A stretch of DNA of 64,000 nt from positions 1,054,001 to 1,118,000 of the forward strand of contig NZ_LT703001.1 of assembly GCF_900149705.1 (NCBI RefSeq). The letters are read 5' to 3'. The position numbers and the translations under genes were made by a program. Under the pieces are notes generated by a model. The model saw only the letters and a list, made by a program, of their open reading frames with translations, was not told where the DNA came from and did no database searches. Origin of the DNA: Sphingorhabdus sp. Alg231-15. GTDB lineage: Bacteria; Pseudomonadota; Alphaproteobacteria; Sphingomonadales; Sphingomonadaceae. Positions 36,378-45,416 of the stretch are shown one piece after another; position 1 is the first letter of the stretch, and each line of letters starts with the position of its first letter.

Positions 36378-36417
36378 AGTTTATACTCTCGGATCGGCGG
36401 ATCCGAGAGTATAAACT
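36378..36417. repeat. Perfect hairpin, 18-bp arms
   Basis: Arms 36378-36395 and 36400-36417 are exact inverted copies (core TATACTCTCGGATC) with a 4-base loop, 14 bp after the receptor stop. No T-tract follows, but a normal terminator lies 24 bp further on. The unusual strength suggests mRNA 3'-end protection or a tandem terminator. Confidence 0.65.
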
Positions 36418-36440
36418 TCCAGAACTCCAATACGGGGGAT

Positions 36441-36476
36441 GGCGCAGCGGGAGCTTGAACCTGCTGCGCCGTTTTT
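36441..36476 (+). terminator. Rho-independent terminator after TonB receptor 2
   Basis: GGCGCAGC and GCTGCGCC form a perfect 8-bp GC-rich stem with a 14-base loop, followed by GTTTTT. It separates the receptor transcript from the lyase operon. Confidence 0.85.
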
Positions 36477-36510
36477 GGCTTAACACCGTGACTATTTATA
36501 CAGATCGATA

Positions 36511-36548
36511 AATTGGTATGGTATTTTGGTAATATATATTGGTTGACA
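36511..36548 (+). promoter_or_regulatory. Promoter with ATTGGTAT motif, alginate lyase operon
   Basis: AATTGGTATGGTATTTTGGT (36511-36530) and a further ATTGG at 36538 precede TTGACA (36543-36548). This is the third copy of the motif and TTGACA arrangement in the locus. It lies about 50 bp before the PL6 start. Confidence 0.6.
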
Positions 36549-36600
36549 ATTTATTGAGTGCCAGATACGCCAACCATAGAAAAAGAGAGGAATTCCGGGG

Positions 36601-38850
36601 ATGATCGTCAGGCTTGGCCTGTTTGCAGCAATATGCACCGCAGTCGTGTTTCCGGCTTCTGCAGAAACATATTTTGTCAAAACCCAGAAAGACTATTTCG
36701 CCGCCGAGAAGGTTTTGAATGCGGGTGACACGATTGTCCTGGCCAACGGCGTTTGGCAGGATTTCGAGATCAAATTCTCGGGACCAGGAACTCAGAAAAA
36801 TCCAATAACCCTACGCCCGCAAAGTGCGGGCAAGGTCATCCTTTCCGGCCAGTCCAATCTTCGAATAGGCGGCAAATATATGGTGGTGGCCGGGCTGGTT
36901 TTCAAAAACGGCTACAGCCCAACCGGTGAAGTGATTTCATTTCGACGCTCCAAGAAAGACTTGGCCTCCTATAGCCGCGTCACCAATGTTGTAATTGACC
37001 ATTTCAGCAAACCGGATCGTTACGAGAGTGATTACTGGGTCGGCATGTACGGCAAGCATAACCGGTTCGATCATAACCACCTTATTGGCAAGACCAACAA
37101 GGGTGTGACCTTTGCCGTGCGTCTTGATTCCAAAGAAAGTCAGGAAAACTATCACCGCATCGACTACAATTATTTCGGGCCGCGGCCAGTTTTAGGATCG
37201 AATGGTGGGGAAACCCTGCGGATCGGAACCAGCAAATACTCCATGTTCAATTCGAACACTCTGGTGGAGAATAACTATTTTGACCGATGCGATGGCGAAG
37301 TGGAAATTATCTCTTCTAAGTCCGGAAGCAATGTTTTCCGGGGCAACCTGTTCTACAAATCGCGTGGTGCGCTGGTATTTCGGCATGGTGACGGCACACT
37401 GGTGGAGAATAACATCTTCCTCGGTGGCGGAAAGGCTCATACTGGCGGTATCCGCGTTATCAATCGTAACCAGACTGTTCGTAACAACTATATGGAAGGG
37501 CTTCGCGGCACCGGTTTTGCCAGCGCGCTGACTGTGATGAACGGCGTGCCCAATTCGCCCGTCAATCGCTATGTCCAAGTGGATAACGCGATTATCGAGA
37601 ATAACAGTGTGATCGACAGCGGCCGCATCACCTTTAATGCTGGCGCCGACAAAGAGCGTTCCGCGGTGCCTGTGAATAGTCGCTTCAAGAATAATTTGCT
37701 TGGCGGCGCTGGCGGTAGATCATTCGTAAAAATTCAAGACGATATCGGCGGCATAGCCTTTTCCAACAACATTTTGACCAACGGCGAGATTGAGCAGTCA
37801 GTTGCTGGCATAGCTGAGCGCGAAGTAGCTCTCGTCCGTGCAAAAAATGGCCTACTTTATCCAAAAGGTGAAAGTGTCGGTGCATCGCGGGATATTAAGC
37901 CCATTACACGCGACCAGGTCGGTGTTAGTTGGTATCCGAAGCCCTCATCTGAAGATCGATTTAGCGCCGGAAAGGCAATTGATGTTGCACCCGGCGAGGA
38001 CAGTCTAACCGAGGCATTTGCAGCCGCGAGTGAAGGTGATCGATTGATCCTTGGCGCGGGCGAATATCTGGTGAACAAGGTTTTGTCATTGGATAAAACA
38101 ATTTCGATTGAGGGACCAAAGGATGTTGTCGCACGGATCCGTTTCGCCCGACCATCGCTCGTTGAAATCAAACAGGGCGGAAGTCTTCGCCTCGCTAATC
38201 TCACCATAGACGGTGATATGGCACCGGATTCTGTGGGTAACGCCGTTATTCGTACAACCATATTTCCCATTCAATCGAACTTTTTGATCGACCTGGATGG
38301 CGTAAACGTGACCAACCTCGATGTGAACCGGTCATTCCATGTCATTGCGCTTGGAAAAAGCTCCCTCGCTGATCGTGTCAGCATTAAAAACAGCAATTTC
38401 ATCAACATCTCAGGTTCGGTCTTGCAGGCCGCTGCCGAGACCGAGGACTATGGCCAGTATAATGCCGAATATGTCGATATATCTGATTCCAATTTCCAAG
38501 ATATTGGCGGAGAGATTTTCAATATCTATCGCGGTGGCCGTGATGAAAGCACATTTGGGCCGCATTTCTCCCTGACCGGTTCAAATTTCATGAACGTTGG
38601 CCGCAGCAAGAATAATATCTCTGGCGCATCCATGGTTCTTCATGGTGTTCAAGAAGCTGCAATTAGCGACAATAACTTCCTCGATGCTGCTCCGATCAAG
38701 ATCGTACACACCGTTGGCCGGCCGCAAACCCTTGTTTCTGGCAATAAGGCGCAGAATATGCCGGAGCCTATATTGCAGGAACTAAACTATGAGGGCACGC
38801 ATCGCGCTACTCTATCCGACAATCGGTTTGAAGGCGCGACAAAACCATGA
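36601..38850 (+). CDS. Polysaccharide lyase family 6 alginate lyase
   Basis: This 749-residue secreted protein has a signal peptide to SAE (residue 21). The N-terminal parallel beta-helix carries the PL6 calcium and catalytic motifs: NGGETLRIG (N201), DGEVEII (E233, E235), SSK (K240) and RHG (R261). Spacing matches AlyGC (N181, E213, E215, K220, R241). A second beta-helix domain fills the C-terminal half, as in two-domain PL6 enzymes. PL6 enzymes cleave alginate by beta-elimination. First gene of an operon with PL17, KdgF, a transporter and DEH-processing enzymes. Confidence 0.92.
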   Translation: MIVRLGLFAAICTAVVFPASAETYFVKTQKDYFAAEKVLNAGDTIVLANGVWQDFEIKFSGPGTQKNPITLRPQSAGKVILSGQSNLRIGGKYMVVAGLVFKNGYSPTGEVISFRRSKKDLASYSRVTNVVIDHFSKPDRYESDYWVGMYGKHNRFDHNHLIGKTNKGVTFAVRLDSKESQENYHRIDYNYFGPRPVLGSNGGETLRIGTSKYSMFNSNTLVENNYFDRCDGEVEIISSKSGSNVFRGNLFYKSRGALVFRHGDGTLVENNIFLGGGKAHTGGIRVINRNQTVRNNYMEGLRGTGFASALTVMNGVPNSPVNRYVQVDNAIIENNSVIDSGRITFNAGADKERSAVPVNSRFKNNLLGGAGGRSFVKIQDDIGGIAFSNNILTNGEIEQSVAGIAEREVALVRAKNGLLYPKGESVGASRDIKPITRDQVGVSWYPKPSSEDRFSAGKAIDVAPGEDSLTEAFAAASEGDRLILGAGEYLVNKVLSLDKTISIEGPKDVVARIRFARPSLVEIKQGGSLRLANLTIDGDMAPDSVGNAVIRTTIFPIQSNFLIDLDGVNVTNLDVNRSFHVIALGKSSLADRVSIKNSNFINISGSVLQAAAETEDYGQYNAEYVDISDSNFQDIGGEIFNIYRGGRDESTFGPHFSLTGSNFMNVGRSKNNISGASMVLHGVQEAAISDNNFLDAAPIKIVHTVGRPQTLVSGNKAQNMPEPILQELNYEGTHRATLSDNRFEGATKP

Positions 38851-41021
38851 AGGGCAAAATCCTAGCGGTCGCACTCTGGGGTGCTGCATCTTCAGCCGCG
38901 GCGGCAGGGCCGATCGCATACTCCCTGAACGGTTCCACCGCGGCGGCGCAACATCATGCTCCGTTATTCGAACGTGAGTTGGAGCGTTCGCGGGCGTTTG
39001 TCGATCAGATGATGGAAGCCGGTGTCGTGGTTCCGGTCCCTAAAGACCCGGGCGGTGGTTATACCCACGAGCAGCACAAACAGAATTTCAAGATCATCTA
39101 TCAGGGTGGTCAACTCTACAAGCTTACTGGTGAACAGAAATATGCCGACTACGTCCGCGATATATTGCTTGCCTATGCCGAACTCTATCCGACGCTCGGT
39201 GAGCATCCAGCGCGCAAGAATAGTCAGGGTTCGGGCCGGATTTTCTGGCAGGTACTGAACGATGCGATGTGGATGGTCGACAGCATTCAAGGCTATGAAG
39301 CAATTCGCAATAGCCTGTCAGAAGCAGATCGCAAAAATATTGACGACAATCTCTTCCGCAAGGCTGCGGCTTTTCTCTCAACTGGCTCCGCAGTCACGTT
39401 CAGCAAGATACACAATCATGCGACCTGGGCGACCGCCGGCGTAGGAATGACGGGCTATGTCTTGCGCGACAAAGAACTGGTCGATATCGCCCTGCTTGGA
39501 TTAGACAAAAGCGGCAAGACAGGTTTTTTACGCCAGAGCGAACTGCTCTTTTCACCTGATGGCTATTACACCGAAGGTCCTTATTATCAACGCTTCGCTC
39601 TGAAACCCTTCATTGTATTTGCTGGCGTGATTGAGAGAAATGATCCCTCGCGCAAGATTTTCGAATATCGCGATGGCATTTTGCTCAAAGCGCTGCGTAC
39701 AACAATCCAGCTCACCTATGATGGATATTTTTTCCCGTTCAACGATGCGATCCGGGACAAAAGCCTGAAAACAGACGAACTTTATCACGGTGTTGCCGTG
39801 GGATACAATAAAACCCGCGATCCCGGTCTGCTGTCTATCGCGCAGTGGCAGGGGCGCACCGTGCTGACCGACAATGGCATGACGGTCGCCAAGGACTTGG
39901 CCGCTGGTAAGGCAAAGTCTTTCCCTTTTCGATCGCTGCTTCTTTCTGATGGGCCAGAAGGTCAACAAGGTGCAGTTGCGATCATGCGCAAGGGGAACGG
40001 CATGACCGGCCAAGCGCTGGTCGCGAAAAACAGCTCACAGGGCATGGGCCATGGCCATTTCGATAAGTTGAACTGGCAATATTATGACAATGGCAATGAG
40101 ATCGTCAGCGACTATGGCGCCGCACGTTTCCTGAATATTGAGGCCAAGCAAGGTGGGCGTTATCTGCCTGAGAACGAAAGTTGGGCGAAGCAGAGCATTG
40201 CGCACAATAGTCTGGTTGTGGATCAGAAAAGCCATTTCAATGGCGACAGAAAAGCTGCGGACAAATTGGCGCCCGAGCAACTCTATTTCTCTGAAGAAAT
40301 GGGTAGCCAGATCAGCAGTGCCAAAATGACCGGTGCCTATCCTGGCGTTGAGTTTACGCGAACCTTGGCATTGCTCGACGTGGAAGGCCTCGGCCAACCG
40401 TTGGTTGTCGATGTGATGCGTGTGGATGCCGAAGGTGCCCATGTTTATGATCTCCCGCTTCACTATAATGGACATATCATGCGGGTTGGGTTTGACGTGA
40501 AGTCCAATGTGGCAGACCGTCCGGTTTTGGGTGAAGACAACGGTTATCAGCATATCTGGATAGACGGCACAGGCAAACCAACTAGCGCCAACGATGCCTT
40601 TGTCACCTGGATTAAGGATGATCGTTTTTACACCGTAAGATGGGTGCCTCAGGCGGGCAGCGAGACGATCCTGGCAGAAAGCGGTGCCAATGATCCGAAT
40701 TTCAATTTACGCCGCGAACAAATGCTTATTCAACGAGTGGCCAGCGACAAAGGCATGGTGTTCTCTGGCATTCTCGAAGCGCACGGGCGTTATGATGGAG
40801 CGGCAGAGCGAACAACAGCCAGTGACAGCCAGATCAAGACAGTCCGCCATATGCGTCATGACGACGCGGATTTGCTGCTGATCAAGACGCTAGCGGGCGC
40901 GCAGTCGGTACTCGCCATTTCCTACGATCAGGACAAAAATAAAAGACATACAGCCACCGTAGATGGCCAGGAAATCAGCTGGAAGGGCTTTGCTGCCCAT
41001 ATTCGGTTGGGGGGAGAATGA
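38847..41021 (+). CDS. Polysaccharide lyase family 17 oligoalginate lyase
   Basis: This 724-residue protein has a signal peptide to AAAG, an alpha-barrel N-terminal domain and a beta-sandwich C-terminal (heparinase II/III-like) domain. Residues expected for PL17 are visible: IHNHATW (N190, H191), GYYTEGPYYQRF (Tyr around 240-247) and GMGHGHFDKLNW (H402, H404). PL17 enzymes release unsaturated monouronate from oligoalginate. The start overlaps the PL6 stop as ATGA. Together with the PL6 enzyme it would depolymerise alginate in the periplasm. Confidence 0.92.
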   Translation: MKGKILAVALWGAASSAAAAGPIAYSLNGSTAAAQHHAPLFERELERSRAFVDQMMEAGVVVPVPKDPGGGYTHEQHKQNFKIIYQGGQLYKLTGEQKYADYVRDILLAYAELYPTLGEHPARKNSQGSGRIFWQVLNDAMWMVDSIQGYEAIRNSLSEADRKNIDDNLFRKAAAFLSTGSAVTFSKIHNHATWATAGVGMTGYVLRDKELVDIALLGLDKSGKTGFLRQSELLFSPDGYYTEGPYYQRFALKPFIVFAGVIERNDPSRKIFEYRDGILLKALRTTIQLTYDGYFFPFNDAIRDKSLKTDELYHGVAVGYNKTRDPGLLSIAQWQGRTVLTDNGMTVAKDLAAGKAKSFPFRSLLLSDGPEGQQGAVAIMRKGNGMTGQALVAKNSSQGMGHGHFDKLNWQYYDNGNEIVSDYGAARFLNIEAKQGGRYLPENESWAKQSIAHNSLVVDQKSHFNGDRKAADKLAPEQLYFSEEMGSQISSAKMTGAYPGVEFTRTLALLDVEGLGQPLVVDVMRVDAEGAHVYDLPLHYNGHIMRVGFDVKSNVADRPVLGEDNGYQHIWIDGTGKPTSANDAFVTWIKDDRFYTVRWVPQAGSETILAESGANDPNFNLRREQMLIQRVASDKGMVFSGILEAHGRYDGAAERTTASDSQIKTVRHMRHDDADLLLIKTLAGAQSVLAISYDQDKNKRHTATVDGQEISWKGFAAHIRLGGE

Positions 41022-41022
41022 A

Positions 41023-41397
41023 ATGAGTGATATGGCATTGCAGGGTCGCCAAAGCGAAACATTTGTTCATGGTATAGAAGCAGAGGTCGAAACTCTGGAG
41101 CCTGGCATTAAGCGTCAAATACTAACCTATGGTCCTGATTTGATGCTATGCCGCTTGTGGTTTGATTCCGGGATCGCCGGCACCGTCCACCAGCATCCGC
41201 ATAGCCAGATTAGCTACATTGAATCCGGTCGCTTTCGCGCCATGATGGGCGACAAGGAGCAGGAACTGACTGCCGGCGACAGTGTCGCTATTACACCAGA
41301 TACCGACCATGGCATCACCTGCATCGAAGCAGGCTCCTTGCTCGACATCTTCAATCCCGTGCGGGAAGACTTTCTTTCTCAGGGAGATCAATCATGA
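41023..41397 (+). CDS. kdgF: KdgF-type cupin, unsaturated uronate ring opening
   Basis: The protein is about 124 residues from MSDMALQG, 1 bp after the PL17 stop and behind GGGGAGAA. The single cupin domain has metal-site residues HQHPHSQ (H56, H58, H60, Q62) and H96 in DTDHG. KdgF promotes conversion of the unsaturated monouronate made by PL17 to the open-chain keto form DEH. Overlaps the transporter gene by ATGA. Confidence 0.88.
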   Translation: MSDMALQGRQSETFVHGIEAEVETLEPGIKRQILTYGPDLMLCRLWFDSGIAGTVHQHPHSQISYIESGRFRAMMGDKEQELTAGDSVAITPDTDHGITCIEAGSLLDIFNPVREDFLSQGDQS

Positions 41398-42680
41398 GCG
41401 GTGCGCTGAAAATTGGAAAATTCCGCTGGGCCATTGTTACGCTGGTCGCGGTTGCGACGATCATCAATTATATTGATCGCGGCGCGCTTGGTTTCCTCTG
41501 GCCAGAGATTTCGGACGATCTCGGCCTTTCCAAAACCGACTATGCGATCATTCTCAACGTCTTCACATTCGCCTATGCGTTCGGCCAGACGCTATTTGGT
41601 AAGATTTTTGACTGGATCGGAACCCGTCTCGGATTTGTGCTTTCAATTGTGGTCTGGTCGGCGGCAACCATGCTGCATGCCGTCGCCAGCGGTCTGACAA
41701 GTTTTGCAATATTTCGTGCCATTTTGGGTGTGTCCGAAGCAGGAAACTGGCCGGGAGCGACCAAAGCCAATGCGGAATGGTTCCCGATCAACGAACGTGC
41801 ACTGGCGCAAGGGATTTTCAACTCTGGCGCAGCCATTGGTGGGATCGTTTCTGCGCCCATTATTGCCTATCTATTTGTCTTCCTTGGCACTTGGCAGGCG
41901 ACGTTTATCGCAGTGGGCGCGCTGGGCTTTCTCTGGCTGGTCCCTTGGCTGATCATGTATAAATCCGGGCCGGATACGCATCCTTGGGTTTCAGAGGGAG
42001 AGCGCCAATATATTCTCACCGGACAACGCAACGAAGAATCTGGTGAAGTCGCCGATTATGCGCCCAATTCCAAGGAGATACTCTCTCGCAAGGAAAGCTG
42101 GGGCGTAATCATGGCATCCTTCTTTCTCGACCCCATTTGGTGGCTTTTTGTCGGCTGGTTGCCACTCTATCTCAACGAGACCTATGGTTTTGGTGTTAAG
42201 GAAATCGGCCTATATGCCTGGGTACCTTATGTTGGTGCGATGTTTGGAGCCTGGTTTGGCGGCCTGCTTGCACAAAACCGGATCAAAGCGGGTTGGACGG
42301 TCAACAAAACACGCAAGGCTGTCATCAGCCTCGGCGGTTTGATTATGCTGGTTTCATTGCTGATGACAACGCAAGCTGCGACACCCTTAGTCGCCGTTCT
42401 GCTCATGGCAGCCATTCTTTTTGGTTTTCAGACGGCGGTGGGCAATATCCAGACTTTACCGAGCGATTTCTACAACGGAAAATCTGTAGCATCATTGGCC
42501 GGTTTCGCCGGCACTGCTGCCAAGCTGGCAGTGGTTGGGCTCAACTTCCTGATCCCGGTCATTACCGTAAACAGCTACACGCCCGCCTTCGTGGTCGGCG
42601 CTGCTCTCGCCATTCTAACAGTTTTGTCGGTCCTGGTTTTCTGCACCGACATCAAACCGTTGAAAGCCAAATCCGCCTAA
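41394..42680 (+). CDS. MFS transporter, hexuronate/DEH type
   Basis: This 428-residue protein has about 12 membrane helices and belongs to the anion:cation symporter branch of the major facilitator superfamily (hexuronate and glucarate transporters), as shown by INYIDRGALGFLWP and FRAILGVSEAGNWPGATKAN. It probably imports unsaturated monouronate or DEH across the inner membrane, since the lyases are exported. ATGA overlap with kdgF. Confidence 0.9.
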   Translation: MSGALKIGKFRWAIVTLVAVATIINYIDRGALGFLWPEISDDLGLSKTDYAIILNVFTFAYAFGQTLFGKIFDWIGTRLGFVLSIVVWSAATMLHAVASGLTSFAIFRAILGVSEAGNWPGATKANAEWFPINERALAQGIFNSGAAIGGIVSAPIIAYLFVFLGTWQATFIAVGALGFLWLVPWLIMYKSGPDTHPWVSEGERQYILTGQRNEESGEVADYAPNSKEILSRKESWGVIMASFFLDPIWWLFVGWLPLYLNETYGFGVKEIGLYAWVPYVGAMFGAWFGGLLAQNRIKAGWTVNKTRKAVISLGGLIMLVSLLMTTQAATPLVAVLLMAAILFGFQTAVGNIQTLPSDFYNGKSVASLAGFAGTAAKLAVVGLNFLIPVITVNSYTPAFVVGAALAILTVLSVLVFCTDIKPLKAKSA

Positions 42681-42712
42681 AAGATTCATCATTATTATAG
42701 ACAGGGGAAAAC

Positions 42713-43468
42713 ATGACTAGATTGAAAGACAAGGTAGCAATTGTGACCGGCGGTAGCCGGGATATTGGTCGCGCTGTCTCGGTGAAACTGGCCCGTGAAG
42801 GCGCCAAGGTTGTCGTGAACTATTGCAACAATGAAGAGCAGGCCAATGAAACGCTTGCTGAAATTGAAGGCGTCGGCGGAACCGCTATTTCCTGCAAAGG
42901 CGATATGATGAAGCCTCAGGATGTGGACGGTCTGATCGCTGTCGCGCAGGCTGCTTTTGGAGACAAGATTGATATTCTTGTCAATGTGACTGGCGGGTTG
43001 GTTCAACGCAAAGGCCTTGACGAAATGGACATGGAGTTTTTCGAGCATGTCATGCGGCTTAATGTTACATCCACTTTCCTCGCGACCAAGGCAGTAGTTC
43101 CCCACATGCCGAAAGGCGGCGCTATCGTTAATTTTGCTTCACTCGCAGGACGTGATGGCGGTGGTCCAGGCGCAGCGGCCTATGCGACCTCAAAGGGTGC
43201 GGTAATGACCTTCACGCGGGCAATGGCTAAGGATCTTGGGCCGAAGGGCATTCGCTGTAATTCCCTATGCCCAGGTATGATAGCGACATCATTCCACGAT
43301 ACGTTCACCGCTGATGCTGTGCGTGAAAATGTCGCCAACTCAACTCCACTACGCCGGCAAGGTGTCGCGGAGGAAACAGCGGACGCGACTGCCTATCTGG
43401 CGTCTGACGAAGCCTCATTTATCACGGGCACCAATATCGACATCAACGGTGGTCTGTTTTTCTCCTGA
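42713..43468 (+). CDS. SDR, probable DEH reductase
   Basis: This 251-residue short-chain dehydrogenase has catalytic S143, Y157 and K161 (YATSK) and a C-terminal NIDINGG. The glycine-rich loop reads TGGSRDIG (12-19), with Asp where most SDRs have Gly; the usual NNAG reads NVTGG. Its place between the uronate transporter and KDPG aldolase makes it the likely 4-deoxy-L-erythro-5-hexoseulose uronate reductase, making KDG with NAD(P)H. Separated from the transporter by 32 bp. Confidence 0.85.
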   Translation: MTRLKDKVAIVTGGSRDIGRAVSVKLAREGAKVVVNYCNNEEQANETLAEIEGVGGTAISCKGDMMKPQDVDGLIAVAQAAFGDKIDILVNVTGGLVQRKGLDEMDMEFFEHVMRLNVTSTFLATKAVVPHMPKGGAIVNFASLAGRDGGGPGAAAYATSKGAVMTFTRAMAKDLGPKGIRCNSLCPGMIATSFHDTFTADAVRENVANSTPLRRQGVAEETADATAYLASDEASFITGTNIDINGGLFFS

Positions 43469-43491
43469 TCTGAAGAGGTAACGAAAAAAGC

Positions 43492-44148
43492 ATGGATATA
43501 GATCAGCAACTTGAAGCCCGGCTTGCAGCCGCGCCTGTTGTGCCGCTCATAGGAGCGAAGGACACCGGCGTCGCGGTGGATACCGCCAATGCTTTGAACG
43601 AAGGTGGCCTCAGTGTGATCGAGGTCGTTCTTCGTACTGATCAAGCAGTTGATTGCATGGAAGCAATCGTCAAACAGACCTCTGGTCTCATCGTAGGCGC
43701 AGGAACTGTTCTGACCGTCGCGCAAGCGAAGGAAGTTATCTCCCGCGGCGCCCAGTTTGTTGTTTGTCCCGGGCTGGTTGATGAAGTGGCGGAATATTGT
43801 TTGCAACAATCTGTGCCACTCTATGCTGGCACCATGACCGCTGGAGAAGTGCAGCGCGCTTATGCATTGGGCCTGCGTACGGTGAAATTTTTTCCGGCAT
43901 CGCTTGCTGGCGGAGTACCGATGCTGAAAGCACTGTCCTCCGTCTTTCGCGACATGCGTTTCATGCCGACAGGCGGAGTATCAGCCAGCAATCTCAGCGA
44001 TTTCCTTGAACTGCCTTCAGTTGTTGCTTGCGGAGGTAGCTGGCTCACGCCTGCCGCTGAGATCGAGGCCGGAAATTTTGATGCGATAACCACATTGGCG
44101 CAGGAAGCGGTCGCCATCGGCCGTCAGGCGCGCACTACGGAGGACTAA
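43492..44148 (+). CDS. eda: KDPG aldolase
   Basis: This 218-residue class I aldolase has the Schiff-base lysine K132 in VKFFPA, E44 in IEVVLRT, GAGTVL and GGVSASN at the phosphate site. It cleaves 2-keto-3-deoxy-6-phosphogluconate to pyruvate and glyceraldehyde-3-phosphate. It is the last step of the alginate route and is followed 2 bp later by the kinase gene. Confidence 0.92.
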   Translation: MDIDQQLEARLAAAPVVPLIGAKDTGVAVDTANALNEGGLSVIEVVLRTDQAVDCMEAIVKQTSGLIVGAGTVLTVAQAKEVISRGAQFVVCPGLVDEVAEYCLQQSVPLYAGTMTAGEVQRAYALGLRTVKFFPASLAGGVPMLKALSSVFRDMRFMPTGGVSASNLSDFLELPSVVACGGSWLTPAAEIEAGNFDAITTLAQEAVAIGRQARTTED

Positions 44149-44150
44149 AA

Positions 44151-45182
44151 GTGGCTGAATTTCTTTCTTTTGGTGAAATCATGCTTAGGCTCAAGACACC
44201 GGGTCATGAACGCTTTTTCCAATCACCGGGTTTTGAAGCCACATTTGGCGGCGGCGAAGCCAATGTCGCAGTTGCATTGAGCAACTATGGTCTAAACGCT
44301 GGTTTTGTCTCGGCCCTGCCCGACAATGACGTTGGCGCGTCTGCCATAGGCGAGCTACGCCGTTTCGGTGTCGATACGTCCCATATCCGCCGCTCGGGAG
44401 ACCGCGTAGGCATTTATTTCCTTGAAACTGGAGCCAATCAACGTCCATCCAAGGTCATCTACGACCGCGCCCATAGCGCAATCAGCGAATGCAAAACTGG
44501 CGATTTCGATTGGCCGACGATATTCGATGGCGCAAAATGGCTTCATATCACCGGCATCACACCCGCGCTCACTCAGGGCTCCGCCGACCTCAGCATCGAG
44601 TGCGTACAGGCCGCAAAAAAGGCAGGCATCACTGTATCCTGTGACTTCAACTATCGCGGTAAACTCTGGAAGTATGGAAAGAGCGCGCCCGAGGTGATGT
44701 CCGAGCTGGTGAGACATGTCGATGTCGGCATCGCCAATGAAGAAGACTGCCAGAAATCGCTCGGCATCAGCGTTGATGTCGATGTGGAAGCGGGCGAACT
44801 CGACACCAAGAAATATGAGGCCCTTTCAGAAAAAGTGCTCGAACTATATCCAGACATGTCCACGATCGCCATAACATTGCGCGAAAGCATGAGCGCTGAC
44901 CGCAATGGCTGGTCCGCTTGCCTGCGTGAGCGCGGCAGCGATTTTAAATTGTCCCGGCGCTATGAAATCACCGACATCATTGACCGCGTCGGCGGCGGCG
45001 ACAGTTTCGCCTCAGCCCTCATCTATGGCTTGAATGCCTATAAGGATCGTCAGCAGTCTTTGGAATTTGCCGTGGCGGGCAGCTGCTTGAAACATTCCAT
45101 TCTCGGCGACTTTAATCGCGTTAACGTAGCCGAGGTTGAGAAATTGATGTCCGGCGATGGATCGGGCCGTGTGCAGCGTTAG
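44151..45182 (+). CDS. kdgK: 2-keto-3-deoxygluconate kinase
   Basis: This 343-residue PfkB-family sugar kinase starts at GTG after GGAGG. N-terminal [15 protein letters not shown] and the C-terminal ATP/catalytic motif [16 protein letters not shown] (281-284 GGGD, catalytic D284) are present. It phosphorylates KDG to KDPG for the aldolase upstream. Last gene of the alginate operon; convergent with a P450 gene across 234 bp. Confidence 0.9.
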   Translation: MAEFLSFGEIMLRLKTPGHERFFQSPGFEATFGGGEANVAVALSNYGLNAGFVSALPDNDVGASAIGELRRFGVDTSHIRRSGDRVGIYFLETGANQRPSKVIYDRAHSAISECKTGDFDWPTIFDGAKWLHITGITPALTQGSADLSIECVQAAKKAGITVSCDFNYRGKLWKYGKSAPEVMSELVRHVDVGIANEEDCQKSLGISVDVDVEAGELDTKKYEALSEKVLELYPDMSTIAITLRESMSADRNGWSACLRERGSDFKLSRRYEITDIIDRVGGGDSFASALIYGLNAYKDRQQSLEFAVAGSCLKHSILGDFNRVNVAEVEKLMSGDGSGRVQR

Positions 45183-45416
45183 CGAGAGGTTTGTGATGAC
45201 TAGGCTCTCCATGTCAGTCGGGAAAAACCAATGTCGCCCGAGCGAGCAGTTTCGCCGCGTCGCGAATGACAACCCGTCCCGTGAGCAATAGCCGTTCGAA
45301 GAATATGTGCCGCGTGAGTTTGGCGGTTTAGCGGACCAAGCATCCGCAACCACCAATTTCTGCGGGCATTAGCCACAAACCTGCTGCTTGCAGTAACGGG
45401 GAATATTATACTGCGA

